Below, piece by piece: positions 47,901 through 61,500 of a stretch of DNA of 64,000 bases; position 1 is the first letter of the stretch, and the number at the start of each line of letters is the position of its first letter. The stretch is from Styela clava (Eukaryota > Chordata > Ascidiacea > Stolidobranchia > Styelidae). The notes beneath the pieces were generated by a model that did not search any database, had not been told where the DNA came from, and saw only the letters and a list, made by a program, of their open reading frames with translations. The DNA lies in the NCBI RefSeq assembly GCF_964204865.1, contig NC_135263.1, positions 11,453,426-11,517,425 on the forward strand. Reading direction: 5' to 3'. A program made the translations under genes and the position numbers.

Positions 47901-50637
47901 GATGTTTGCAAGCGCACCTGAAGTATTGATAAAAACTCTTATTAGGAGATGCAATGCAGCCGATCAATAACTCTCTGCTTGTGTGTCCGGCGCTTTATAC
48001 TTTATAAATTTTTAGGAACCTGTGTTTACAACATGTATATTGAATCTAGTATGATATCTGTAATGTTATTTTCGTTTTTGGAAAACAATTTTAAGCTCTG
48101 GAAGAGCTCTCCCATTATTATGCGACTACAATAACCGACCATGAAATTCTTCTTTAAGCCGAGTGAAAATGAATATTGAAAAATATTTTCAGCACGGGAC
48201 TAGTTTGATCAAATTGAATTTATGTTTCGGATAATAGTCGAAATAGCAACTGTTTATGCATTTGTATTTATGTTTTGAATAACTGATAGAAGTTAAGATA
48301 GCCTACAAAACATGTTCAATATAGTTGTGCCCCATGATCCAATTTCAAGCCATGTAATTTATGCATAATATTAACAAGGAACTAAAAATGTATCCAATGG
48401 ATATTGTTATTCCAATATAAACGGATGTATTTATTTAGGTGACCGTACATTTGAACCCACGTACATTTGAACACATGTGTATATTCACGGGTTTAAACTA
48501 TATACGGGTGCTAAAACCCATGGGTTAGGGTTAGTATGAGTTCAACTATCCGAAAAACAAAAAGAAATCCGTAGGTGCAATAGCATACAGGTGCAATTGT
48601 TATGGGTTCAAATGTACGTGGGTTCAAATGTAATGGAATCATTTATTTACATTACACAATATGTAATCGTTTCTCACAAATAAAAGGAAATTTGCGTCGA
48701 AGAGAAAATAAATATAAACTTGTGTGAACTTGAAACTGCTATGTCTGATACATTTTACGAGTAAAAAGGTGTGGTTTGCATTTGAAAATAACAAATACGT
48801 TTTAGCTTCGAGGACAGACTTTCGGTAATTTGGAATTCATGATTCCCGCCAGAAAACACCAGTATTTTTCCACGAGACGGGGATTTTTCCCCAAGCGCTG
48901 GGATGTATCCGGCGCCTCCATTCATAACTGGTCACGCCTACATTACGCCGGTATACGACATTGTATACATTCCGCGACTCTGAATGACGTTGAATGTATT
49001 TCGTTTCTCGGATACCAAAGGCGACGCGTTCATCTGAGCAGATGAATTTTTGAGTGCCGGTAAATACCGTACGTCATAATCATGGTTGAAATGCAAAATG
49101 CCTTACTTTAACGGTGTCCAATGGATGGCTTGATTTAACACCAGCTGCACCTGCGAAGGGAAAACAGGTTTAAATTTCCTCACTTAAACACTCTGAATTG
49201 TCCAATTTTACTAACAAAAAAAGCAATGAAGTATATACAAAATATAGTAAATACAATTTTCAAGGGCATTAAAACACTATTGGATTTAAACAGTGTAAGA
49301 CTGCAGGTTAATTATTTACATTGGATCATTTAATTTTAAAAAATATTGCGTTTAACTATGTTATGCGTAGGTAAACATATCCGAAGAACCCAGAGTGAAC
49401 CCTGGCTACGCTTCTATATGCGGTATTGAGTAAACATGCTTGCAATACAGCGCCCACCAAAGTGGGCCAATGGCGACAGCGGGTGTACAAATGCTTACAA
49501 AAATATGGGTGAGTGACCGACCCTAGGCGGGGAATGGGCGGTTACAACCAGACTTAACCTAGCATGCACCGGATACGTAACTATTTCAGTGAAAATATAC
49601 ATTTTCCGATATGCGCCAAACTGGATGACATGGAATTAAAGCAAATTTATTGCATTTGCTTGGAATATACATATTGATATTCGCTTATGTGCATAATTTA
49701 CAACTTGACAAATAACAAAGAATGGATTTTTTATTCTGATTGTTTAGAGATATCCATATTTGTCTCGATATACATAAAATATGGTAAGATTAGTAGCAAA
49801 AAAACTAAATAACTCTCCATCTTAGTTTTTACTGTACATGCGCAAAATATCGCAAATAGCGCTGAAACTGGAAAATCATTATATTTTTTCGGGAAATTTT
49901 TTTAACCGAAATTTTCATATAAAAAGCTTCAAAAAACGCACAAGTATGAATTTTTCATAAAATGAGAAATGTGGAAGCTCGTGTAGGTAAAATAAAAATA
50001 TAAACCACCTCTCCTCGAAAACGAAACTACTTCTTTCCGATACCTCAGTGTTTCGGATATACGTAAACGTCATACGCAAGCTTAAATATCACCATTTCAG
50101 CTAAAACAAATAATATGGACATGGAATTTGAATAATTTTTACGTTCATCATCAAGGCATAAAAGTGACCATTGAATGATAATGTATCGTTTCGTAATCAG
50201 AAAAACACCGTAACCTCGCAATTATCATAAACAACCACTCTAACAACGACGATGTCTGGGATTAGCTCGTTTATAAAGCCTGAAAATGACAAACCATGCT
50301 ATGAGGAACTTCACGGATTATACACATTTACATACACATTATACATATTGCTTTCACAGAACGGATAAAAAACGATTATTTTCGATTTTCTGGTGATCGA
50401 TATCGATGATAGACGAGATCAAACGCATTGAAAATGATTTTTACTAAGCATCAAATTTAGTACACGACTCGTTCAGACTGTCCCATTCATATTTCACACT
50501 CAATCATGTCTCAGTTAAAAATATACATTTTCGACAAATAGACTAAAATACAAAATGTCTGTGATTGTGGTTAAATAAATATAAAACTCACCCCCGATCC
50601 ATCCCGCCAGAAAATCACATGCGTCCACAGATGGCAT
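41954..50637 (-). CDS. SLC25A48: Mitochondrial carrier, SLC25A48-like
   Basis: Six exons in transcript order: 50592-50637, 49107-49150, 47766-47917, 46974-47197, 44038-44407 and 41954-42128. Phases agree, giving 336 aa (human SLC25A48 is slightly shorter). The three carrier repeats are visible through their signatures: PLDTVKVRLQ (25-34), PVDLVKIRLQTQ (from 121) and PVDTVKSRIQLQ (from 272). Family blocks FFKGMSFPLLSVAGYN, RDIPGYVVYFLPY and FFRGLGVNALRGFPQSAA match the SLC25A45/47/48 clade, nearest SLC25A48. It is expected in the inner mitochondrial membrane; the substrate cannot be told from sequence. The loop after repeat 2 motif (about 130-190) is longer and more polar than usual. Introns are large and carry several MITEs. 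Confidence 0.92.
42395..42990. repeat. Probable transposon-derived repeat in carrier intron (weak)
   Basis: CGTATTTGCTCGTTTTGTAG followed by several CGGGC / GGGCCC words, including CGGGCCCTTATTT (42443) and GGCCCTCATTTATT (42886), resembles the end of a DNA transposon. I could not identify a second terminus or target duplication. Confidence 0.3.
43230..43464. mobile_element. Inverted terminal fragment of the 2853-4136 hAT family
   Basis: The end TTTGGTGACCCCTG at 43464 is the inverse of CAGGGGTCACCAAA at 2853. About 230 bp inward aligns in reverse with 2853-3080 (for example CGTAACATTGGCCAAT at 2989 versus ATTAGCCAATGTTACG at 43314). The other end was not found, so it is a partial copy. Confidence 0.7.
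43606..43833 (+). CDS. Candidate terminal exon of an unrecognised gene inside the carrier's last intron
   Basis: After an acceptor-like TTTTATTCCATAG, an open frame reads PYAKRDIKRMGSYVTDIQYI and on through KLQKRPEEFDYWQHFFEKEC to TGA at 43831-43833. AATAAA follows within about 25 bp (43855), as expected for a last exon. The mixed charged and aromatic composition looks like a real protein, but I do not recognise it. It is on the strand opposite the carrier gene. It may belong with the exon at 40713-40891. Confidence 0.35.
   Translation, partial: HRPYAKRDIKRMGSYVTDIQYISVDNRITSRKILNFVGKLQKRPEEFDYWQHFFEKECTSKTFFFAIRERNFSLV
46677..46776. mobile_element. 100-bp MITE with 18-bp perfect inverted ends
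   Basis: TCCCGAAGTATGTGCACC (46677-46694) is perfectly inverted at 46759-46776. Related sequence with the same ends occurs in a VPS15 intron (62057-62300), so this is an interspersed family. Confidence 0.8.
48438..48640. mobile_element. MITE with 27-bp perfect inverted repeats and 9-bp direct flanks
   Basis: The arms at 48446-48472 and 48606-48632 are perfect inverted copies (TACATTTGAACCCACGTACA start). Just outside lie direct repeats ATTTATTTA at 48429-48437 and 48641-48649. A 9-bp target duplication would fit a Mutator-like element, but the flank is AT-rich so chance is possible. It lies in an intron of the carrier gene. Confidence 0.75.
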
Positions 50638-53600
50638 ATTTTCTGTTGAAAAAATACGCCTTCAGCTAAGTGACAGAATAAATAAAATAGTATACCCAGC
50701 TCCAAATACCGTGCACATATACCAGTGTCAGTAACTGAATAACTATGAATCAAAATAGAGAGAAGTATAAAACACCAAACGGATGAGTGCATTACGTCAT
50801 ACAAGAATGGCAGTATTCTATTCAAACGAAACAACAGCTATTTACCGCCGATCGATGTATTGCGTGACTCAGGGTTTACGTGGAATTTGTTACGTACGAT
50901 TCATTCCCCCATGCCTGCATTTTCTCCCAGAACGCGACTCCCATGTTTGTGATATTTATACTAGGGTGCGACTCCCATGTTTGTGATATTTATACTAGGG
51001 TGCATTGGAATTCTGATTCATTCTTCAAATTTTATTGAGTCATAAAATTTTATAAACAAAAATTCTGTGGAAGTTCCATATTTGGATAGTACAAAGGCGA
51101 ATCACAACCGTCAAAGCTGAAATATATATATACCAAATCGCAAAACGCGAAAAAATTGATTGTCACACAATCAGACAGACACATGACGCAAGATTTTTGA
51201 TTCCGCTAAAACAAACATGGCCACGGTAAATGCGTCTTAAGCCAGGGATTCGTTCACTTCTTTTGCTCTGTAACTTATCCTAAACTATCCTAGAAAATAG
51301 AAAAAAAATCGAATAAAATTAGTGGCGGAGCAATAACATGAAGAGCTACTAAGTCAATATTAGTTATCAAATTAAAGAAATTATCTGAGATTTGAACACT
51401 TGGAAAAGATTTGAAACAAATCCCTAGAATATCATGAATTCCCTAACATTAACACCTTTGTCCTGTCTATTTACTCATATTCAATGGAGTGGAGTGGTAT
51501 AGTAGTCCAAAGTGGGGAAAGTATAGTAAAGTTTAAAAGTTGTTTCTGATATGCCACGTCTTATCTCCTTGCATCATATTACTGCTAGTCAACGATTCGA
51601 CGCATGCTAATGACGTGAGCAGAGGCGTGAATTATTGTGAGTGAGAATAATGTGGTTAGTTAGGTGTGAACAAATGATAGCGACATCGTGACAAAGCGTT
51701 CGTCGTTTATGTGCCAAACCCGATAAGAAATAATTTTCTCGGGTAAAGCTGCTTCGATACTGCCGGTCATACGGGTGCTTGGCTAATTCTTATTGCGTCA
51801 CATATTTAAACATATTCAAGATTTTATTGCCTTTTTCAAACTACTTGAAGGCGATTCACAAAAAAAAATAACATCAATAGTACCACTGCCTTCTGGAGTC
51901 TGCCTTTCGACAAAAACATCAACCGCGTGTATAGATAAAATCAAATACACGACAAAAAGCGCCGTGTCTCTCATTCTTCGTATAATATGATACATTTACT
52001 CGCGTATTTCATTTAAATGTTTGGCAAAGGATCATACATAAGCCAGACGAGTTTATTAAATATGCATGTGGTTTAATTAAAATGAATTGAACTTGAGATA
52101 CATGTTATATACTGTATCAGTACACATACAAATATTTTCTACTCGATTGCCGAACGCACTGTAATACACATTACAAAGTATTAAGAGGTGTGAACATTTA
52201 CAATATTCGATAATTCAAACTGCACAACCTTTCAAGCACGAATATGAGTTCAATTATGTGCGGTTATTCACCAGTCATGTCGGAACTCGACAATCAGGAA
52301 ATCTTCTTATCCCACAATCCCACTTTCTAACGATTATAACTAATGAGATATACAATAGAATCACTCGTAATGTTTTTGGAAATACATTCAACGATCTATC
52401 CAATAGCAAGTAATTTCAGTAGTGTTATTCAGAAAATCGATGAAATCACTTTATAGAAAACCTAAAGAACTTGTTCGCTTGGTACCTCGGCAGATACCAG
52501 TACATACGTAAATTATCCGGCTCCAATTCAAACGATTATGGGTCAGGAAGATACATCCAAAGAATTTTACAGTTCCTAAATGTATTATTACACCTTTCAT
52601 AACTTAACTATAAATCTACTGCTATTTTATTCCTAATCATTTATCCACTGTAACCTGATATCAAAAGCAGACAAACGATTATTTAACAGACTCCGATTTC
52701 CTGTTTGATCACAATAACTATAGCCTACTACTTTGTTTACTGGACAATCGAACTCATTTCATGTAGGGTCATAGATGCTTTATGGATATCTGGACGATGA
52801 ATGACCTACTTCTGAGCAAATACCAAACCTGTTTAATGGTATTACAATCATGCTTGACCTATAATATCTTGTTGTGTGTCTATTGCACTCTGACCAATGG
52901 TCAATACAACGCATACATTTATTGTAAGTGCTACCTTTGAGCCCTAAGGGCCGGGCATTGTAAATGGCGATTGCCTGTTGTCATATAATTAACACATTTT
53001 ACAAATGATTTACACCCTCTAATCATTGGTCAATGAAACTAAGCCTTTGATTGGCATATTCGAGTTTTATTTATTATTACATTCAAATTTGATTCCACCC
53101 TAACGTACAATTACACTTAAAGTATCTCAATTTTTTTTCTATATTAACCTGAAAGAGGCAAAGGCTTAGAAACGGTGGAAAGAAGGACTGAGAGTATCTA
53201 GTGCCCATCAAGAGCCTACACATAAAACAATTACATCGTTGTAATATATATAATTTATATATCGTTCTAACGATCTATAACCTCCCCGAGTCATCTAATT
53301 TCATCTAAACTATTAGCACTAAATCTGCCTATGTATATTAAATATAACAACTTGTAATATATAATTTATTCACCAGCATAGTAAAATATAACAGCAAGAC
53401 AAATAGCACTATTAAACAAATTAACACCAAACACACCAAGAAAATGGCAACTTTTGTATTGATATACTTTATTCTCTCTATTTTTGTTATATTGTTTGTT
53501 CTTTCTCTTCTTTCTCACTTATTTATAGGCCTTTTTCTCTCTTTCTAAACTTTCCCTCCGTCATCTTGACATTTTTCTCCTTCTTTTCTCCTTACCTGGC

Positions 53601-55519
53601 CAAGACGAAATACTCGTCACTGGAGGGCTCAATGAGTGTGTATCAAGGTGCATTTCTCCTAGTGATGGGAACTTCTGTTAACTTTTTATTTTGTTTTATA
53701 GAAAAAGAAAAACCATCTGACAGCCTCCCCTGAAAAAACGTAAGTATGAAAAAAAAGTATCTCAATTTCTGTGTATATCTGCGGCTATGATTATTATAGC
53801 AATTTATTGGTAAATTTTTTCACCATCTTCCGAGAAAAAAGTGGTTATATCAATAATATAAATTGTGGGAGTTTAAAATTTGTCCGCATAAATGTGATCC
53901 TGTGTGGGCAATCCACGTGTTAGGGCAATCAAAATAATACATCGAGTAAACTCGTAGAAGCAGTAAAATCAAATCAAGTTTTTACGTTTAAAAATACGGA
54001 ATTAATTATTAAAATATTGCGTTTCTTCAGTATTTATTAACAATATTTAAATACACACAAAGCTTTGAAAGAGGAATTTATTAATTGTTGTACCTGTGAG
54101 TGATACGAGTGTACTTATCGGTTTGCAAACTTCTTATTATTATTGTTGAGATGGTTTGGTCTGGTCATAATCCAGTAAAAGAATCGGGACATGATTTCGT
54201 CAAAGTCTGGATATAGTATAGGCCTACGAATACAAAATTAGGATTTCCTAATCTATTTTATTTTTTGAATTACTTCAACCTGCACCTGACAACGTCTTGA
54301 TGAATAAAAAAATCAAACTAAACAAAGTTATTCAACGTTTTGAGAATACTACTATGCGACTTATATTGAGATTATTTAAATTTTCTAATGAAAATTATCA
54401 TATATACACAATTACCGTACAAAGTATTATTTTCTGTTAATTTGGTCGGTCAGTCTATTCACATTAGTTCTTGTAAATAAATAACTAATGAACGAAGTAC
54501 TTGGATATTTATATAATATGTTGCCTTCTTGCTCGATGTTGCACCTGACTGATACCACAACCAAAATCAACATCATTTAGTAATTATTGTACTGTATATC
54601 ATGAACACGCGCTAGCAGTGCTTATTATCCTGTTTAATCTTTTCAATGCAATTGGAAAATGATAAAGACCCAAACACTTAGGTACATGTAGTGCAACAAA
54701 TTGATTTTTACAAATACCAAATCAATGGAATAGCTGGACATCATTTTTAGGATGGAATCATATTCTACCCATTCATGACATCCAACGATAGTATGCACAT
54801 CGAGGTTTTCATGGATATTTTTAAATGGCATAGATCGATTGGTCCACGGTCAAATAGATCTGAAACGTTCAACTATCGTGATTTGCAAAATGATTATAAT
54901 GTTTTTCGAGAAAAGTTTTCATGGTTGTTTAACCGCCTTACTTCTTCTTAGGGTAAACATAAAAACATATTTTTGTATACCTCAAATTATATGCAAATAA
55001 TCGTCATCCTCTTCCGATGCCATAGCCGTGCGTGTCGTGTGCGGTCAACTTGCAAGAAAATATTTAAGATGGGATTTACATATTCATTCCGAGGGAGAAG
55101 GAAACTGATAAGACGGCTTAATCATGTGGCGAACCACTGCCTACATTTTACCAGAACAGCCCCATGTCGATAGATCGCGCGAGAACATACTTTTGTGCAT
55201 ATGTTGCTTTTCAAGAACAGGCTTTTGCCATAATGATATTTGGTGAAAATGGATTATGCAAATATGCAAAGTATGTATTTTTCCAAAAACAAACATCTGT
55301 GCGACTCAATTTTGCGACATTATTGTCGAAATTATTCTCATAATTACTCCCGAATATTTCCACTCAAATTTACCCCTTCTTTTAATCACTACTGACATCT
55401 AACGATTGTTTGGACCGAGTCATCGACACTGTTTTTGTTTTGGTAAATTGTCTTAGAATCTGAGTTACGTTAACTCAGCTGTAAGTTACCTTCTTGGTTT
55501 TCAGTGAGAATTGGGAGAC
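50638..55519. other. 4.9 kb divergent intergenic region between the carrier and VPS15
   Basis: The carrier (minus) and VPS15 (plus) diverge from this region, so both promoters lie at its ends. It contains a perfect 34-bp tandem duplication (50934-50967 and 50968-51001). A pyrimidine-rich stretch (about 53460-53600) may be old transposon sequence. I see no exon or RNA gene. Confidence 0.45.
50934..51001. repeat. Perfect 34-bp tandem duplication
   Basis: Two adjacent identical copies beginning GCGACTCCCATGTTTGTGAT, about 300 bp upstream of the carrier's start codon. Confidence 0.92.
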
Positions 55520-58500
55520 ATGGGTAATCATCTTGCTGCAACAGCTCCTTCTCAGATATTGAGCGTGGATAGTTATTTGGGAGATGCAACGGATTATCAA
55601 TTCGATAAAAGCCTGGGAAGTACACGGTTCATGAAGGTGAGTCATTCTGTCATTAGAAAACTAAAAATAAAATATTATCAATAACTCAATAAGGTCATAG
55701 CCATGACTTTCTGACATGAATATTATCATTTTTCAAAGGTTGCAAGGGTCAAGCATCAAGAAGGACTTGCTGTTGTCAAAGTTTTTGCAATTCATGACCC
55801 AAACTTAGATTTAGAAACTTACAAACAACATGTTGAAAACATCAGAAGTAAACTCAAACATGCATCTAATTGTTCTCCATTTCAAAATATCATGCTCACA
55901 GACAAAGCAGCATTGCTGTTTCGGTAAGCTATTTTGTTATATTTTGCTATGAAGTTTCACATATTTATGAGGTTGTTTGTGTAACCATCGGCTTCTTGTA
56001 ATTCGTAATAACCTATTATTACCTGCTATAAAAGAATCAAAACATGATTATCAGCCAAAGTATCATGTGAATTCTTTGCTTTGATAAAACTATGGTATAG
56101 TTTAGTACCGCATGTATTTCTAGAAGCTATACCTCCACAATTTTTGCATATGTCTGTATGTCATTCCTAACCCCCACCTGACTACGTCATCCAAAGAGTT
56201 ACAGTGGCGACCATCCAAAACGCTTAGACAATCACCCAAAATCGAGCATGCTACATCGTATACAAAGTCATACTTCTTCATTTTTTTCATCGTGACAATC
56301 TTGCCTAGAAGTACTTGTGGCACTAAACTACACTAGACCAAAACTATGCATAACTTTTTATTTTATAAAATAGCATACTTCCATTTTCCAAATTGTAGTA
56401 GGCTATTTAAAATATACTGATAATCCAGTTCTAGTTGAGCAATTTTGATATTTAACATCAGAAATATTCGGTTTGTTTTTATCGAGTGAAAATTGCTGTC
56501 TAATAACCAAATAACTGATGCTCATTCTGATGAAAAGATGTTTTTGGTAGAATTATAGTAGAATTTAGATATCAATTTTCTAGTTTTATCTCCGAGCCAT
56601 CAGAAATTGTATGCTGTGTACAGTTTTCGTGAGTGTAGAGATTTGCCAAAACATTTTTTTGATGCTCACCTAGATTTTGAATGTATCATAGATAACTGAA
56701 CTCCGTTAAATATTTTATATTTTTCTATTTGAGAATGATCCGAGTGAACAATTCCTTGTTAAATTCATTTTCAGACAATTTGTCAAACACAATTTGTATG
56801 ATCGAATCAGTACAAGGCCTTTCTATAATATGATTGAACGGAAATGGGTGGCGTTTCAACTCCTGTGTGCTCTAAATCAGATGGCAAAACTTGAAATGTG
56901 CCACGGAGACATTAAAAGTGAAAATGTAATGATTACTTCATGGAATTGGCTGCTTCTAACCGACTTTGCAAGGTGAGACTAACGTATATCAATTATCGAA
57001 CCAACGTACTACAACAATAAAATTTAATTTAAATCCATTTTACCTTAAACTGTATATTGCATTAATGTTGTGGTCCGCTGATTTGAATTGTTTATTTTCA
57101 TTTTCAACCTATTTTCATGTCACTTCCTTCACATGTGATAACTGCGGACTGTTATATTTATTTGGCAAAAACTTGATTTTCACCATTGCCTTTATTTTTA
57201 TAATGTGTATTAGGTTTTTACGCTAATGTGTTTACTCAAAGCATTGTTTGAGAATATAGACAAGATAGAAGTTTATTATGTATGAGTTGTCAAGTACAAT
57301 CGCTGCTAAATCTTAAGGTCACTAGTACATATCTTCTTGTGTGTGCTGTTGGCTGTATATTTAGATTCTAATACTTATTTCTTTCTTCTATAATATTAGT
57401 TACAAACCAACTTACATTCCTGATGACAATCCAGCTGATTTCAATTATTTCTTCGATACATCTCGACGTAGAGTATGTTACATTGCTCCAGAAAGATTTG
57501 TTGAAATGTCACTTGTAACAGAAGATGCAGCAACTAAAGAAACGCAAGGACTTGATCATTCAATGGATATATTTTCTGCTGGATGTGTCATTGCTGAGTT
57601 GTTCACAGATGGGACACCGCCTTTCGATTTCTCCCAGTTGTTGGCATTCAGGTAATAGAATATAATTGTAAAAATGAGTACCTTTACAATGTTCATGGAA
57701 GGATATATTGCTCTCTTGGAACACTAGTCGTAGTCCATAGGGCAGTGGTTCCCAACCACCGTGAAATGATTATTGGTGTGCCCAAAGAGATTTTATTTTT
57801 GAATTTATTTCAAATGATTCCAATTTGGAAGTAGCATATCAATCTACAGATGCGCATTTAAATTTAAAATAGGAAAGAAGATGAGGGTAAACTAAGTGGC
57901 TCATGTACGTAGTCATATTGTAACGTAAGCCAAGCACTGAAAACGCTTTTTCACATCGGGTGACGCTGTGAACCTTCTCTGCAACTGTTTATTTACACGA
58001 TATATTTTACTATATTTTTTTTATCTACTAAGTAAGGTTGGGTGTAACTTTTGTGCAATTTTTTACATATTCAATAAAGCAACTGATTGGACAATGAAAC
58101 AAAATATGTAGCTGAAAATGTGAAAATGTATTAAATTTAACAACATGCAAAATTTCTGGAATTGTCCTGTAGTGTCACTTGGAATAGCCCACAATCATTT
58201 CTTTCTACTATCTTAGGACTCTCAAGGCTAGTAGTAGTTACAAATTCATCCCCCTCTGATATTTGCATTGCTAAAAGCAGGGCAGTTGGAATTGGATTTT
58301 CTTCAACCTGAAGTCAAAAATCCGTCATCCAGAAGTCAGAGTTGAAGTCGTTTTTAAATGGCTTAGGATCGAAGTTGAATGAAAATTATACCATATTCTT
58401 CTTCCCTGGTTGAAAGAACGACACTCACTTTAACTGAATCATATGACAGAAATATTTTTACCCAGACAAAAGAAGTATTACCCAACTGCATGTTTAGCTA

Positions 58501-61500
58501 AAATTGACGATCCTCATATCAAATCACTGGTTGAACACATGATTCAGAGAGATCCACGTAAAAGATTTACAGCTGAACAGTACTTGACAAAATGGAAGGT
58601 AATTGACTTAATTTGTATCTTTAAACACATGCGCATGAATGGGCCTTCCTTTTTGATTTTCCCCTAGTTGCAACTTTTATCGGCTATTTGGTGAAGCAAA
58701 TTAAGTGTTACTCTTTTATAAGACATTTTTACACCTTTAAACACATTTGGGATAGAAATCCTATCTTCCCATAAAATTTGTAGATATATGATAATAATTT
58801 ACTATGCCTTTAAAATTGAAAAAAATTTGCCAATAGACTATAGGTGTGAAAAAAGCTTATTTCTCATAATCTGGAACGATATTCTGATATTTATAATTAG
58901 AAACATGGCCTATTGTGGGTAGACAATCGAGATACCTGATCAGTCTATAATCAGACTTGTACTGTCTGCATGGTTTTTCATGGTATTTCATATTTCAGGG
59001 CAAAGCATTTCCTGTTGAATTTTATTCTCATTTAAAGAAATACTTGGGTAGATTCTGCGAACCTCCTTTGTTATCTGCTGATCAGACAATAAATACATTA
59101 CATAGTGATCTATCAACTATTCTTCAGAACCTAGTCGAAAAGGTGAACACTTTTTTTTTTGCTAGCATACTTGAGTTGTTACCTTGCCGGTAAATATGGA
59201 TTGTTCACAGAGTTTATTCGACAAAATTTAAAATTGGTGGCTGGAGGATTGTTTAAACTATGTTGAGATGTGAAATTAAAGCCTGATCTCAAGGACCCAG
59301 TCAATTCCTTGTTTCATGCAATCAGGGGTAAGATATTGGGTATGGTTCGTCAGATTTAAATTTACTAATAGTTGATTGAATTTGGGTATTTATCAGTGAA
59401 ATAAATCCAATGAAGAATTTCAAGTCTACTCTCAGTAGAGTTTATTCAGTGCAAACTTCAGTGATTTTCCTCATACCAAACATCTTTGCTTATGGAAGTG
59501 ACTGAAAATATGACAAATATCAGTTTGATCGTCAAGAGTCGAGAATTTCCATCTCATCTTATTTATTCTTTGTACATTATTTTAGCCTGGAACGTCAGAA
59601 TCTCTCATCATCGTCGCAACAATAGCCTTATCTTGTTTACGCAGACTGAAGTATTGTAATTGTAAACTGAGAGCTCTTGGAATAATCACTGAATTTTCCA
59701 AATATCTTTCTTCAATTGATATTCTGGAAAGGTATAGTCATTGAGATTTTACATACAAATATACCTTGATTCTTAAAATTCAAAATTGCTCAAAAAGTCG
59801 TATCCCACATTAACAAGATATAACTTTCAGTAGAAATTGACATTTCAGTGAGATGGCTTGAATGACCTATTCGAGAAAATTCCATTTTAAAAAACTTCAT
59901 TCCAAGGATAATTGGGCAACATATTACTAATGTAAGCCACTCTTTCTACTGGTTGACACTTGCCAGTCCATGTCATTTATGAATGTATTGTCGGTTGGTT
60001 TAGGAATCCATTATCACTGACTATGGTAATAATCTCAGATTTATTATGCTTCTTTCCTCATATTTTCGTCCCACAGTCGATTTAAATATGTTTGATTTAG
60101 GGGGCTGTGTTAATCTTATAAATGTCTATAAATTTGGCGTTGGAGTCTTCTGATTCTTCAGCCATTCTCAGCACAGTAATTAGTTTTATATTATCAGGTT
60201 CAGGTAGCAACAAATTGTTTTTTATAGAACTAATTTTTCATCTTACAGAATTGTTCCATACTTGATGGAATCAATAGAAGATAAGATGCCTCGTGTTCGA
60301 GCTGAAGCATTTCATGCTCTTGCAATATGTACTTCATATGTTCATTACGTACCTCAAGCCGAAGTCAATATTTTTTCTGAGTTTATTTTTCCCGGAACAT
60401 CAGCTTTGGCACAAGATAAAGCTGTGTTAGTCAGGTTAGTTAATATATTTTTCTCATATATATTTACATCTTTAATACAAACTTTCCTTTTTTTTCAGAC
60501 AAACTTATGCAGAAAACTTGTCACTGCTGGCTGAAACCGCTCTAAGATTTTTAAACAGTTCTAAATTTGATCAAAGCAGTAATTATATTTCCACTGGAAG
60601 TAATTATCAACCTGGTTACGATAACCAACTGCAGAATCTACATGAAACTGTTCAGGTTTGTGCAATTATTTGCAATCTGTTAAGCGGTGATCACTTCTTT
60701 TTTTATGCCAGAAGAAATTGTATATCCCTTTGTTTTTACTGTGAAATTGTAGTAAATTTATTGCTTTTTTCAGCAAAAACTAGGACGGCTGATATTTGCA
60801 TACTTTGGTTTCTGGTATTCTTACAAACAATTATTAATATTGATTTTCAATAATCTATGTAGATCACATTACGGCAACATCATTTGCTCTACCTTACAAT
60901 TGAATTTGCCATTGAATATTTGAACCATCATGTCAACCCTATAAATTCAAGCGATATTTAAAATAATTTGAATTATATTTTCGAAAAATAATTAACTTTC
61001 ATTTAAACAGGCAAAATTTTTATTTAGGAAAGCGTTCAGGCTCTTTTCAGTGACAATGACAGTACTGTTCGACAATGTTTACTAGAACACTCTGTTGCGA
61101 AGCTTTGTAATTTCTTCGGTCGGCAAAGATGCAACGATGTCATTTTGAGTCACATGATTACTTTTCTCAACGATAAACAAGATTGGCAATTGCGATCTGC
61201 ATTTTTTGACAGTCTCGTACAGGTTGCAATGTATATCGGATGGCAATGTACTGTTATACTGAAACCGCTGTTACAACAAGGTACGGTAGTTTTTATTGCT
61301 TATTGAAGATGGAGTGGACATATTGTTTGGTTTGTTAAACCGTAATTCTTGGGGTGATTATGGTTGTTCTTTTTGCGGAAAAAATGGTACTCCCGCAGTG
61401 TACCAGGTTAGGGTTAGGCCATAATTTTTATTCCGATTTTCCTTATTTTAGTTCTATTACGGGTTCGGGGACTGTCTGTGTTAGCCAAGTGAATATACCC

